Made by a program: the position numbers and the translations under genes. From positions 46,986-110,985 of the forward strand of contig CAZFPK010000005.1 in NCBI GenBank assembly GCA_964521025.1: a stretch of DNA of 64,000 nt, in the 5' to 3' direction. This DNA comes from DRTC01 sp964521025 (lineage in GTDB: Bacteria > Cloacimonadota > Cloacimonadia > Cloacimonadales > TCS61). Numbering within the stretch: position 1 is the first letter of the stretch; every line of letters starts with the position of its first letter. Positions 8,609 to 18,038 of this stretch are shown in pieces. The notes beneath the pieces are model-generated. The model did no database searches. It saw only the letters and a list, made by a program, of their open reading frames with translations, and was not told the DNA's origin.

Positions 8609-10030
8609 ATGAATTTCATTTTAATCGGTTTCTTAATTTATCTGGGGATCGTTTTATGCGTCGGATTCTTGACTTTCCGCTATAATAAGACGCACAGAGA
8701 CTTTTTTATTGCCGGCAGGAGGCTTAATCCCTGGGTTGTCGCTTTTTCGGAAAGAGCGTCCGGGGAATCAGCCTGGCTTCTGCTTGGTTTGCCGGGAGCA
8801 GCTCTGGCTGCAGGCTTCCTCGAGCTCTGGACAGCCATCGGCTGTATTGGGGGAATCATCTTTTCATGGATGATCATTGCCAAAGACCTGCGTATCCAAA
8901 CCGAGAAATATGATTCCATCACGCTTCCTAACTTTATCGCAGAGAAATTCGGGAAAGAGGAAAAATTACTTCGGGTAGTATCGATGCTGATCATTATTTT
9001 CTTCTTCACATTTTACCTGGCAGCCCAATTCAACGGAGCAGGAAAAGTCCTGAATGTTACCTTCGGGATTCCACACACAGTGGGAATCATCATCGGGGTG
9101 ATCGTCATTGTCTTTTACACGATGATGGGCGGTTTTTTTGCGGTTGCCTGGACCGATCTAATCCAGGGCAGCATCATGATCTGCACGCTCGTGATCCTTC
9201 CTATTATTGGAATGCTCGAAGTTGCCAATCAGGGTCAATCGCTGAACACGGCAGTTGCCAATGCCGGACATGAATTCATCAGTACGGTCGGCGGAAAGAC
9301 AGGCTGGGCTGCGGTTGCGGTCATTATCGGCGGTCTCAGTTGGGGGCTTGGTTATATGGGACAGCCGCACCTGGTTACAAGGTTCATGGCGATCAAAGAC
9401 CCGGAGAAGATCAAAGTGGCGAGACGCATCGCTTATGTCTGGGCTATTCCCGCTTTCTTCGGAGCGATGATGATCGGGATCGTGGGACTCGCTCTTTATG
9501 GTCAGGGTCATTTCCAGGATGTGGAAAGGGTGATGCCGCATTTGGCAACCACGCTTCTTCCCGGTTGGCTGGCAGGAATTTTCATTTCAGGTGCGATTGC
9601 AGCCATGATGTCCACCGCAGACAGCCAGTTGATCGTGATAACTTCTTCCGTGATCGAAGATTTTTATCATAAAACCTTGAAAAAAGAAGTTTCCGAGAAA
9701 ACTCTCCTCAATCAAAGCCGTCTGATCACTATTGTCGTCGGATTATTCGGTTTCCTCATCGCGATTACTTCCAAGAAACTCATCTTTGCCCTGGTGTCTT
9801 ATGCCTGGTCAGGTTTGGGAGCATCCTTCGGTCCTGCTCTCCTGCTCCTGCTTAAATGGAAAAAGACGACCAAACAGGGAGTACTCGCCGGACTTCTCAC
9901 CGGCTCGCTGGTTACTATCACCTGGTCTAATATAAATACTCTGGATAGTTTCATTACCCACCGGTTTGCTGCTTTTGTGCTGGCGTTCCTGGCAGTTATT
10001 TTTGTGAGTATGATAACCTTAAAAGAATGA
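8609..10030 (+). CDS. Na+/solute symporter, PutP-like (SSS family)
   Basis: An inner-membrane sodium:solute symporter with about 13 hydrophobic helices over 473 residues. Family marks are 'DFFIAGRRLNPWVVAFSE' in the TM2 region, 'ASGESAWLLLGLPGA' (the Na+-binding helix of PutP-like transporters), 'GGLSWGLGYMGQPHLVTR' and 'MMSTADSQLIV'. Proline or another amino acid is the likely substrate, which would suit an amino-acid fermenter, but specificity cannot be read. I chose ATG 8609 because AAGGAGGT (8592-8599) lies 9 nt upstream; the longer TTG start at 8588 would put the ribosome site inside the gene. Base composition is visibly richer in G and C than its neighbours, compatible with transfer or strong codon selection. 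Confidence 0.92.
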   Translation: MNFILIGFLIYLGIVLCVGFLTFRYNKTHRDFFIAGRRLNPWVVAFSERASGESAWLLLGLPGAALAAGFLELWTAIGCIGGIIFSWMIIAKDLRIQTEKYDSITLPNFIAEKFGKEEKLLRVVSMLIIIFFFTFYLAAQFNGAGKVLNVTFGIPHTVGIIIGVIVIVFYTMMGGFFAVAWTDLIQGSIMICTLVILPIIGMLEVANQGQSLNTAVANAGHEFISTVGGKTGWAAVAVIIGGLSWGLGYMGQPHLVTRFMAIKDPEKIKVARRIAYVWAIPAFFGAMMIGIVGLALYGQGHFQDVERVMPHLATTLLPGWLAGIFISGAIAAMMSTADSQLIVITSSVIEDFYHKTLKKEVSEKTLLNQSRLITIVVGLFGFLIAITSKKLIFALVSYAWSGLGASFGPALLLLLKWKKTTKQGVLAGLLTGSLVTITWSNINTLDSFITHRFAAFVLAFLAVIFVSMITLKE

Positions 10031-10086
10031 TCTTACTCCGATCCAACCTAAAATAATGCAGAAATCATTACGGTTCAGACTTATTT

Positions 10087-10106
10087 AGTCCTGCTCTATC
10101 AGGACT
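10087..10106 (+). terminator. Hairpin after the symporter gene, possible terminator
   Basis: A perfect 7-bp stem AGTCCTG/CAGGACT with loop CTCTAT. It is followed by GTTTAAAG rather than a clean T run, so termination is only possible. Confidence 0.4.
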
Positions 10107-10162
10107 GTTTAAAGATGAATAAAAAGATGAATAAAAAGATAAAAAATCAAACAGGAGGAAGC

Positions 10163-11763
10163 ATGAAAAGTAGTAAGTTGGCATTTATTGTGTTCACACT
10201 TTTAGTTAGTACTTGTTTATCTGCAGATGGAGTTGAACCGGTAGGATCCGGAACAGAAGCAGATCCATATCAGGTGGAAACTTTAGACAATTTATTATGG
10301 ATAAGTACGAATTCAGGTTCTTGGAGTTCATATTTTGAACAAACCGCTGATATCGATGCTGCTGTTACTTCCGGCTGGAACGGAGGTGCGGGTTTTTCAC
10401 CCTTCGCAATTATGCTGAGAACTTTACCGGCTCTTACAACGGACAGATGCATAGCATAGATGGATTATTCATTAATCGACCATCTACAGATTATGTCGGT
10501 CTGTTTGGATATATTACTTCTTCGGAAATTGACAGCATAAGCTTAAGCAATGGAGATATTACGGGTTATGAAAGTATCGGTGGTCTGGTTGGTTATAATT
10601 ATAATTCCTATATTAACAACTGTTGTTCCACTGGCTCGGTGAATGGAACAGGCTATGAGATCGGCGGTCTGGTTGGGCAGAATAATATTTCCACTGTTAG
10701 TAACTGTTATGCTCATGTTTCCGTTGATGGGAATTTTTATGTCGGTGGTCTGGTAGGACTGAATTATGATTTTTCCACTATCAGTAACAGTTATGCTACC
10801 GGTTCCGTGAGCGGATATTCTAGTACCGGTGGTCTGGTTGGGTCAGCATGGATTAATTCAACTATCAGCGACAGTTATGCTACCGGTTCAGTAACTGGAA
10901 TCGATAATCATGCTGGTGGTCTGGTAGGGAAGGCGGAACAAAATTCCATTATTAACAATAGTTATGCCACCGGTTCCGTGGATGGTTATATGTATGTCGG
11001 TGGTCTGGTGGGAGAGAATTATTGGAGTTCCACAATCAGCGACAGTTATGCCACCGGTTCCGTTACTGCTACTGTAACAGGAGTTTATGAATATGCCGGT
11101 GGTCTGGTGGGTTGTAATAAAAATTCTTCCGTCATCAGTAATTGTTATGCCAGAGGTTCTGTGAATAGTAATTATTTAGCCGGTGGTCTGGTGGGGAATA
11201 ATTATTCTTCCACAGTAAACTACTGTTATGCCACCGGTTTCGTTAGTGGAACTTATGATTATGTCGGTGGTCTGATAGGAAGGAATTTGTATTCTGCTAC
11301 CGTTGATAACTCCTTCTGGGATATGGAAACTTCGGGGCAAACTTCCAGTGACGGCGGCACCGGCAAATCCACCGCGGAAATGAAAGATGTTGCTACCTTC
11401 ACAAACCTTTCAACAGTCGGATTAGACGAATCCTGGGATTTTGTTGGAGATCCTTATAATGATACCGGAACTGATGATTTTTGGAATATCGATGGCAGCA
11501 CAAATGATGGTTATCCGTTCCTTTCCTGGCAGGTTGGAGAAGAACCTCCCGCTGCTCCCACAAATGTTATCATCACCATTGTTGGAGATAATGTTCAATT
11601 AGACTGGGATGATATGGGTTCTTCAATATTCTATATTTATCGTTCGCAAGATCCTTATCAGGAATACTGGGAGAGGATCGGCAGTTCGGAGACAAATTCT
11701 TATATCGACACCGATGCTGGTTTGGAAAGTGCATACTATTATTATGTAACGGTCTGTGATTAG
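10163..11763 (+). pseudogene. Secreted GLUG-repeat protein, split by a one-base frameshift
   Basis: The start ATG 10163 lies after ACAGGAGGA and gives a clear signal peptide (MKSSKLAFIVFTLLVSTCLS). The first frame runs off at about 10406 and stops at 10459. The rest continues in the -1 frame from 10447 to 11763. The intact paralogue at 13973 reads 'GFSPIGN..FAGSYDGQ' here; adding one G at TTCGCAAT (10403-10410) restores 'GFSPFGNYAENFTGSYNGQ'. About ten GLUG motifs (GGLVGxN...SNCYATGSV) form a repeat domain, then an Fn3-like module ends 'YYYYVTVCD'. It is likely a cell-surface adhesin. Either it is a real pseudogene or a sequencing deletion; the sequence alone cannot tell. It is the first of three paralogues in tandem. 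Confidence 0.85.
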
Positions 11764-11861
11764 AATAATTTTGAACTTTCAGAATCCAATTATAAAAAGA
11801 TATAAAAGAATGGCTTTGGGAGTTTTTTCAAAACACTTGATGCCAAAAAATAGGAGGAACA

Positions 11862-13853
11862 ATGAAAAAATTGTTATTTATCTTAACGATGACCATTATA
11901 TGGTCAGGAATGTTTGCCGCACCAACCTATTCGTTAGAATTCGACGGCATCGATGATTGGGTAGATTGCGGTAATGATCCGTCCATCACAGAATTCGACC
12001 AATTCACGATCGAAGCTTGGGTCTGGCTGCAGGATTCCAGTTATGATCAAAAGATCGTGAATAAATGGAAATTTTCCACTGATTATTACATTATGGGAGT
12101 CTATGACGGCTCATTCTATTGTCAAATCAATGCTAATGGAAATGATTTTAGTTTTTTAGAGGGAACTGTTCCATCACAGGAGTGGACTCATCTGGCACTG
12201 TTATTTCAAAAAGGAGGGGGTGGTGGTAACAACGGCTATTGTTTCGCCTATGTGAACGGAGAACTGGTTTTTTCCAAGGATGATGTAGCAGATGAGCCAA
12301 TCGATGTGAATTATCCGGCTTATCCGTTTCGGATTGGAGCAGCCAGTTGGGATAGTAATGCTTATTTAGTGGACGGAAAAATCGATGAAGTCAGGATTTG
12401 GAATTACCGCCGATATTATTTGGATATCCCAAATTTTATGGAAACAAGCCTGGACGGTGATGAAGCGGGACTGGTTGCTTATTACCCGATGAGCAACGGC
12501 AGCAGTTTTATCCTGGATGATGACAGCCCGAATTCTAATACCGGATATTTATATGACGGAGGAGTTATTGGAAATGGACCGGTCTGGGTAGATGATTCAT
12601 TCACACCGGAAGGTTACGGAACTTTCGAATTACCCTACCTGATCAGTGAATTAAGGCATCTGTACTGGTTAAGTTTGAATCCTGATGCCTTTCTAACCTA
12701 TTCAATCTATTCTCAAACTACTGATATCGATGCTGAACCAACAGAAGCCTGGGAATATCATTCTTCCGGAATGTCTCCTATCGGTGACCCGGAGGGAGTT
12801 TCGTTAAACGGTATATATTATGGCAATGGTCATACCATCGATAACTTAAATATCCATAGTACAGAACAAACCGGTGTCGGATTATTTGCCAAAAAGGAAG
12901 ACGGTGTAATTCAGGGGCTTGGTTTGAATGATGTTATTATTTGGGGTGATGAGAAAGTCGGAGGTCTGGTAGGCATCTTAAGCGGAGATTGTATTATTAT
13001 GGACTGCTATGCAACCGGTGATGTCCTGGGAAACTTAAGTGTGGGAGGACTGGTCGGCACTAACGAGGGTCCGACATCCTACATCACGGAATGTTATGCA
13101 GATTGCTCGGTGCAGGGAGATGATTGGGGAGCATATAACCTGGGCGGTTTAGTAGGAACGAACAGCTCCGACATCTATCTCTGTTATTCAGGAAGCACTG
13201 TTGGATACGGTGATAATTATGCGGGTGGTTTTGTGGGTGTAAATACCGAAACTGGCAACATAACTAACTGTTATTCCGACGGGCAAGCTAAAGCTGGCTT
13301 TGTGGGAAATAATCATTTATACGGCACTATAGACGCTTGCTATAGCCGTGCTTGGGTGGGTACTGTGACCGGTTGGGGATTTCTCATGGGCGACGACATG
13401 TATGTTACTAACTGTTTCTGGGATTTTGAGGTTTCCGAATGTGCAACCAGCGACGGCGGGACTCCCAAGAATACTGCTGCCATGACTAATGTTGCCACTT
13501 ATACTCAACTTGGTAATGTCGGTCTGGATTATCCGTGGGATTTTGCCGGTAATCCTTATGATGATACAAATAATGAAGACTATTGGGATATCGATCCGGA
13601 AACTAATGACGGTTATCCCTACTTTTCCCTGCAAAATCCGCCACTAAATGTTAATATTTACGCTGACGAAACAGTTGTCGGCATTTGGTGGGATGAAGTT
13701 GAGGGAGCATCAGCTTATAGAATCTATTCTTCTTCTGATCCTTATGAACCGGTAGAGAATTGGACATTCGAAGCAGAAGTGATGATAACATCCTGGAGTG
13801 AACCGGTTTTTACAAATGAGAAGAAGTTTTATTATGTGACTGCGATGAATTAA
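11862..13853 (+). CDS. Secreted LamG/ConA-like plus GLUG-repeat protein with Fn3-like end
   Basis: Signal peptide (LLFILTMTIIWSGMFA) is followed by a laminin-G-like/concanavalin-like domain of about 200 residues ('SLEFDGIDDWVDCG', 'FTIEAWVWL', 'GKIDEVRIWN'). A GLUG-repeat region (about residues 290-560; GGLVGxN and NCYA/CYS turns) and a C-terminal Fn3-like module ('IWWDEVEGASAYRIYSSSDPYEP' region, ending FYYVTAMN) complete it. The architecture suggests carbohydrate or surface binding. GGAGG precedes the ATG. It shares the Fn3-like end and GLUG region with its two neighbours, but only this copy has gained a LamG head. No T9SS sorting domain is present, unlike the proteins at 124 and 1776. Confidence 0.88.
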   Translation: MKKLLFILTMTIIWSGMFAAPTYSLEFDGIDDWVDCGNDPSITEFDQFTIEAWVWLQDSSYDQKIVNKWKFSTDYYIMGVYDGSFYCQINANGNDFSFLEGTVPSQEWTHLALLFQKGGGGGNNGYCFAYVNGELVFSKDDVADEPIDVNYPAYPFRIGAASWDSNAYLVDGKIDEVRIWNYRRYYLDIPNFMETSLDGDEAGLVAYYPMSNGSSFILDDDSPNSNTGYLYDGGVIGNGPVWVDDSFTPEGYGTFELPYLISELRHLYWLSLNPDAFLTYSIYSQTTDIDAEPTEAWEYHSSGMSPIGDPEGVSLNGIYYGNGHTIDNLNIHSTEQTGVGLFAKKEDGVIQGLGLNDVIIWGDEKVGGLVGILSGDCIIMDCYATGDVLGNLSVGGLVGTNEGPTSYITECYADCSVQGDDWGAYNLGGLVGTNSSDIYLCYSGSTVGYGDNYAGGFVGVNTETGNITNCYSDGQAKAGFVGNNHLYGTIDACYSRAWVGTVTGWGFLMGDDMYVTNCFWDFEVSECATSDGGTPKNTAAMTNVATYTQLGNVGLDYPWDFAGNPYDDTNNEDYWDIDPETNDGYPYFSLQNPPLNVNIYADETVVGIWWDEVEGASAYRIYSSSDPYEPVENWTFEAEVMITSWSEPVFTNEKKFYYVTAMN

Positions 13854-13860
13854 CAAGATT

Positions 13861-13893
13861 CGAGTTCAGAGGAGCGAAGAGAGACTGAACTCG
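13861..13893. repeat. Intergenic hairpin CGAGTTCA/TGAACTCG
   Basis: An 8-bp perfect stem with a purine-rich 17-nt loop containing GGAG lies just after the stop of the preceding gene. There is no T run. It belongs with the other GGAG-loop hairpins of the window. Confidence 0.5.
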
Positions 13894-13972
13894 AGTTGGT
13901 AATGATGCTTTCAACTGAACTCCATCTAACTGAAGTTGATGAAGTCCAGTCAAATTTAAAACAGGAGGAAAG

Positions 13973-15235
13973 ATGAAAAAAGCAATGTTAGTAGTAATGA
14001 TGTTCACACTCTTTGTAAGTGTATTATCAGCCCAAACTGCCGTTCCACCCGCAAGTGGAAACGGAACATCCGGTAATCCCTACGAGATCGCCACCTTGAA
14101 CAATCTCTATTGGATTACCCAGAACACAGGTGAATGGGACAAGCACTTTATCCAAACCGAAGATATCGATGCTTATTCCACTACCGGTTGGGATAGTGGC
14201 AATGGATTTTCACCTATCGGCAACAGTTCAATCAAATTTGCCGGCTCATACGATGGACAGGATCATACTATCGATGGTTTGTTCATTGATAGAGGATCTA
14301 CAGATTATGTTGGTCTGTTTGGATACATTAGGTTTAGCACTCCAATCGATAGAATAGGTGTAACTAATGTAGATATTACCGGTGATTGGTATGTCGGAGG
14401 TCTGGTTGGGTATAATAGTACTAACTTCAGCAACTGTTATGCAAGCGGTTCCGTGACTGGTAATCAGTTTGTCGGTGGTCTGGTGGGTGAAAATTATTGT
14501 TTTTCCACTGTCAGCAACAGTTATGCCACAGGTTCCGTGACTGGAACTAATAGTTCTGTCGGCGGTCTGGTGGGACATAATCATTATTCTTCCACCGTGA
14601 GCAACTGTTATGCCACCTGTTCCGTGAGTGGAACTGCTAATGATGTCGGTGGTCTGGTGGGGTGGAATCATAATAATTCAACCATCAGCAACAGTTATGC
14701 CACCGGTTCTGTGAGTGGATATCAGGATGTCGGCGGACTGGTAGGGGATAATTCCACTTCCACCGTAGAAAACTCCTTCTGGGATACGGAAACTTCCAGT
14801 TGTTCTGAAAGTGATGGTGGTACCGGCAAAACCACTGAGGAAATGAAATATGTTAGAACCTTTACAGATGTTGCCTGGAGTGATGGCTTAGATGCTCCCT
14901 GGGATTTTGTCGGCAATCCTTATGATGATGAAGGAACAGATGATGATTGGAATATCGACTATACAAGAATAAATGATGGTTATCCGTTCCTATCCTGGCA
15001 GGATGGAGGAGTTACTCCCGATGCTCCCACAAATGTTATCATAACCATTGTTGGAGACAATGTCCAATTAGACTGGGATGATATGGGTGTCTCCTCTTAT
15101 AATATCTATCGCTCCGAAGATCCGAATGCAGAAGATTGGGGAACACCGATAGGTAGTGCAGGAACTGACTTTTTTGTAGATGAGGGTGGTGCTGCAGGAA
15201 CTAAATATTTCTATTATGTAACTGCAGTTGATTAA
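13973..15235 (+). CDS. Secreted GLUG-repeat protein with Fn3-like end
   Basis: An intact 420-residue paralogue of the split gene at 10163. It has a signal peptide (AMLVVMMFTLFVSVLSA), a short N-terminal domain ('GTSGNPYEIATLNNLYWI'), about six GLUG repeats (GGLVGxN...VSNCYATGSV) over residues ~135-270, and the phylum-typical 'NSFWDTETS..SDGGTGKTTEEM' block. A C-terminal Fn3-like module ends FYYVTAVD. The start has AGGAGGAAAG. It was used to locate the frameshift in the first copy. Surface adhesin is an inference from the family. Confidence 0.9.
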   Translation: MKKAMLVVMMFTLFVSVLSAQTAVPPASGNGTSGNPYEIATLNNLYWITQNTGEWDKHFIQTEDIDAYSTTGWDSGNGFSPIGNSSIKFAGSYDGQDHTIDGLFIDRGSTDYVGLFGYIRFSTPIDRIGVTNVDITGDWYVGGLVGYNSTNFSNCYASGSVTGNQFVGGLVGENYCFSTVSNSYATGSVTGTNSSVGGLVGHNHYSSTVSNCYATCSVSGTANDVGGLVGWNHNNSTISNSYATGSVSGYQDVGGLVGDNSTSTVENSFWDTETSSCSESDGGTGKTTEEMKYVRTFTDVAWSDGLDAPWDFVGNPYDDEGTDDDWNIDYTRINDGYPFLSWQDGGVTPDAPTNVIITIVGDNVQLDWDDMGVSSYNIYRSEDPNAEDWGTPIGSAGTDFFVDEGGAAGTKYFYYVTAVD

Positions 15236-15244
15236 TAATAGTAG

Positions 15245-15291
15245 TTCGGAACCTTTAGTCCGGCTTTTGACGGATTGTTCCGATGTTTTTT
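15245..15291 (+). terminator. Probable terminator after the GLUG gene
   Basis: Outer stem TCGGAAC (15246-15252) with GTTCCGA (15277-15283), inner stem GTCCG/CGGAT, then TGTTTTTT. It lies 10 bp after the stop codon. Confidence 0.6.
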
Positions 15292-15399
15292 AAAAATATC
15301 AAATACCGAGTCATAAGTAATAAGAAAGAAAATTACACGGGGGCAGGCAAAGAATTTCCGATAAAGATCGCTTGTTTGAGGATATGATATAATGCTATC

Positions 15400-15560
15400 G
15401 TGCTGTTCGACTTAACACAAGATCCTGCGGACTTGTGCCAAGTCTAATAGGAGTTGTAAAATCCCATCTGAAACTTGTCCCAAGTCCCGCAGGGATCTGG
15501 GGATAAGTTGACCGCTCCTGAACAGGAGTTTGGGAACGAGATAAATCCTTACCAAAGGAT
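15400..15560. repeat. Composite of short palindromes in the 880-bp gap
   Basis: Nested small palindromes include ACTTG-TGC-CAAGT, ACTTG-TCC-CAAGT, CTCCTGAACAGGAG and the 'AGGAGTTTGGGAACGAGATAA' element shared with 8400, 17176 and 18439. No coding frame is credible. The remaining part of the gap up to 15840 is AT-rich with nothing recognisable. Confidence 0.6.
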
Positions 15561-15859
15561 GCGGGTTTTCTCTGCAACAAGTTCTATCACTATCCGGAAT
15601 AGAATAAACTTCCCTTCAAAAAAAAATAATCTTTTTCATTGACAGTATTTTCTATCTGGAAATATTTTGTTTATAGGTTCAGAGTGTGCTGCCGGTTATG
15701 AAAAGAAATATTTTCAAAAGGGATAGATCATATTTATTATGAAAATTTTATATATTAATTAAGATAATCAAAATAACATTAATGAATATTTAGATCTTGA
15801 TATTAGAAAAGAATAAATTAAAAATAAATATTAATAAAACTTGTTCGAAACAAATTTAC

Positions 15860-16040
15860 GAATAGTTAATTTGCTTCGAACGATTGTGAATTTATCTCGA
15901 ATGATTGTAAATTTATCTCGAACGGCTGTAAATTTGCTTCGAACGATTGTAGATTTATCTCGAACGGCTGTAAATTTGCTTCGAACGATTGTAGATTTAT
16001 CTCGAACGGCTGTAAATTTACCTTGAACAGTTGAAAATAC
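15860..16040. repeat. Degenerate 21-bp tandem repeat array
   Basis: TCGAA (or TTGAA) recurs at 15876, 15897, 15918, 15939, 15960, 15981, 16002 and 16023, exactly 21 bp apart. Two unit types alternate: one with 'CGATTGTAGATTTATC', one with 'CGGCTGTAAATTTGCT', giving a 42-bp higher-order period. Because 21 is divisible by three, and no unit has a stop in three of the frames, short open frames exist on both strands here; I regard them as by-products. It lies 80 bp upstream of the gene at 16118. Confidence 0.9.
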
Positions 16041-16045
16041 CTTTC

Positions 16046-16061
16046 GCATAAAATTTTATGC
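16046..16061. repeat. Perfect 16-bp palindrome next to the tandem array
   Basis: GCATAAAATTTTATGC is self-complementary throughout and is followed 20 bp later by a further TTTTATGCG half site. It could be an operator for the gene at 16118. Confidence 0.55.
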
Positions 16062-16117
16062 AATTTCCAGTAATAAATGCCGGATTTTATGCGTCAAAAT
16101 AAGAAGAGGAGGAGAAT

Positions 16118-17071
16118 ATGCTTATTCCCAAAGAAGAGAAACGGATTTATCGTTACAAAGATGCGGATGCCATCGAGAAATTGTATTATATCCATACCTG
16201 TTTTATGCATGACAGGTCGAATTTCGAGGATTTCCATACCAAATTCACAGAGCAGTTCGGTAATGACTTCCTGGAGAAAATACAAATAGCCCAGAACGCC
16301 CCGCAGGACGACCAATTGATCGATATCCTGGCTCAGAAAACCCAGGTCGTGAACGATGTCATGACCGAAATCCAGGAATCGTTCTATAGAATGCGTTATT
16401 TCCTGAAAGAAGCATTCAAAAACAAACCTCATATCCTCAATGAATTCGGATTAAATGATTATGCCAAAGCCCGGAATTCACAGAAAGAAATGCAGGAATT
16501 CATGGCTACTCTCGTGTCTGCTTCCAACAAATATAAAACAGAACTGAACGGTGCCGGTTTTTCACAAGCTGATATCGATAAACTGCAAACTTATTATGAC
16601 GACCTGGTTGCAGCCAATAACGATCAGGAATATTATAAGGGAGAACGCAGAACCTTGAATCAGCAAAGGATCATTCTCATCAATGATGCCTGGGCGATCG
16701 CTGTCGATATTTGTGACGCCGGCAAGATCATCTTTACGGATAACTATGCCAAGTATAAACAATATGTTTTATATGAGAGTACCAGCGGCAATGGTTCGCA
16801 CACATATAACGGAAATGTGCCCCCTTCTCAGACTGTCGTTATCCTCTCGGAAGGTTTCGCACCCGAGACCGGTCTTGTCCTGGGCAATAATGGTCAAACT
16901 GTTCTCAAATACTGTGTGGGAGAGGACGAATCTCCGTGTGCAAGCGGCAAAGATGTCGATCCGGGTGAAGAAGTGGTTACGACAGTTTCCGAATTAGGAA
17001 CCGGAACTATCCTGAAAGCGACCAACCTCAGCGATACTGTGGAAGGGATATTCGAGGTGGAAGTCGGATAA
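16118..17071 (+). CDS. Hypothetical protein: helical N-domain plus beta-rich C-domain
   Basis: 317 residues, no signal peptide and no membrane segment, so probably cytoplasmic. Residues ~1-215 are predicted helical, rich in K, E, Q and aromatic residues ('YYIHTCFMHDRSNFEDFHTKF', 'LNQQRIILINDAWAIAVDICDAGK'), like a helical bundle. Residues ~225-317 are beta-rich with 'ETGLVLGNNGQTVLKYC' and repeated Gly/Val/Thr strands. I do not recognise the family. The start is supported by AGAGGAGGAGA. It is isolated between two repeat-rich gaps. Confidence 0.75.
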   Translation: MLIPKEEKRIYRYKDADAIEKLYYIHTCFMHDRSNFEDFHTKFTEQFGNDFLEKIQIAQNAPQDDQLIDILAQKTQVVNDVMTEIQESFYRMRYFLKEAFKNKPHILNEFGLNDYAKARNSQKEMQEFMATLVSASNKYKTELNGAGFSQADIDKLQTYYDDLVAANNDQEYYKGERRTLNQQRIILINDAWAIAVDICDAGKIIFTDNYAKYKQYVLYESTSGNGSHTYNGNVPPSQTVVILSEGFAPETGLVLGNNGQTVLKYCVGEDESPCASGKDVDPGEEVVTTVSELGTGTILKATNLSDTVEGIFEVEVG

Positions 17072-17075
17072 AATC

Positions 17076-17197
17076 AGACTCGACTTCAAAGAGAAGCGTG
17101 GAGTTGAGACTGATCGAATTTTAGAAATAGCCCCGTCCTTCAGGGCGGGAGAATTAATTTGTCTATTCCCTTTCATTCCCGAACAGGAGTTCGGGAA
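17076..17197. repeat. Three intergenic hairpins in a row
   Basis: An imperfect long stem (ATCAGACTC...GAGACTGAT, 17076-17115) is followed by CCCGTCC-TTCA-GGGCGGG (17132-17149) and TTCCCGAAC-AGGA-GTTCGGGAA (17176-17197, 9-bp perfect stem). The last carries the AGGA loop and trailing ACGAGATAAG of the dispersed family. Confidence 0.7.
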
Positions 17198-17225
17198 CGA
17201 GATAAGACAAAACTCAGGAGTTACA

Positions 17226-18014
17226 TTGAAAAAAATACTCCTTATATTTCTCATAATTATTTCAATAAAATCTTTTGAAGCCATAGAAATGGTGATCCAC
17301 AGGATGGACGGCACTTCGGATTCGATAAATATCTCGGAGATTCTTAATATTTATTTCATTTCAGACGAGGATATTCCTCAGGAAGGTCTGGTCGCCTTTT
17401 ATCCTTTTAACAGCAACGCCAATGATGAAAGCGAGAATACTAACCACGGCAATATTTCCGGTGCGACCTTAGTTCCCGATCGCTTCGGCAGTCCGGAAAG
17501 TGCTTTTTATTTCGATGGAGTAAACGATTTTATCGAAGCAGATCCCCTGCCTGATTTTGAAAATACGACTATTTGTTATTGGATAAAAGTAGCTGAATAT
17601 CATCATGGTTGTGTTTTCTGGGAAGGAGACGAAACAAGTTGTTATGATCTCGAATCCGGGATGAGAATTCACGGAGTTCTCAATTTTGATGTAAAGGAAG
17701 ATATATCGGAGCAGTTTTTATCCAATTATTGTCTTGATACCGATATCTGGTATTTTGTTTGCCTGATTTGCGATTCCGATAATTGTTTTAAAAAGATCTA
17801 TATCAACTGTCTGCTCGATAATATCCAGGATCAGTGGCTTGGAACTGCCAATATCGGCTATCATTACAATCTTCAAATCGGCAGGAAATCCGATCAGCCC
17901 GGCGATGCGAGCCTGTTTTTTCACGGTACGATCGATGATCTACTCATTTATGACCGGGTGTTGTCTCTTACTGAAATACAGACTCTTTATCATCTAGGTG
18001 GATGGGATGAATAG
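17226..18014 (+). CDS. Secreted LamG-like (concanavalin-fold) protein
   Basis: The start is TTG with AGGAG 7 nt upstream, followed by a signal peptide (KKILLIFLIIISIKSFEA). Residues ~55-255 form a LamG/ConA-like domain: 'GLVAFYPFNSNANDES', 'FGSPESAFYFDGVNDFIE', 'FHGTIDDLLIYDRVLSLTEI' are the hallmark strands. An N-terminal stretch ('MVIHRMDGTSDSINISEILNIYF') resembles the sorting-linker found at the head of many such proteins. Likely a surface or periplasmic glycan binder. It lacks the sorting domain and Fn3 module of its neighbours. Confidence 0.82.
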   Translation: MKKILLIFLIIISIKSFEAIEMVIHRMDGTSDSINISEILNIYFISDEDIPQEGLVAFYPFNSNANDESENTNHGNISGATLVPDRFGSPESAFYFDGVNDFIEADPLPDFENTTICYWIKVAEYHHGCVFWEGDETSCYDLESGMRIHGVLNFDVKEDISEQFLSNYCLDTDIWYFVCLICDSDNCFKKIYINCLLDNIQDQWLGTANIGYHYNLQIGRKSDQPGDASLFFHGTIDDLLIYDRVLSLTEIQTLYHLGGWDE

Positions 18015-18038
18015 AGATATGAAGCATAGCTGAAGCAG

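Noticed and set aside
8680..9935. Long open frames on the other strand and in other frames of the symporter gene
   Set aside because: They are shadows of a GC-richer gene; the symporter frame has clear transporter motifs.
10115..10162. Longer start for the first GLUG protein
   Set aside because: The upstream codons are a 'GATGAATAAAAA' tandem repeat, and the good ribosome site belongs to ATG 10163.
15860..16040. CRISPR array
   Set aside because: Units are directly contiguous and degenerate with no unique spacers, and there are no cas genes.
15831..16063. Short open frames on both strands within the 21-bp array
   Set aside because: They arise because the repeat unit is a multiple of three and lacks stops; there is no ribosome site, and the products are simple heptad repeats.
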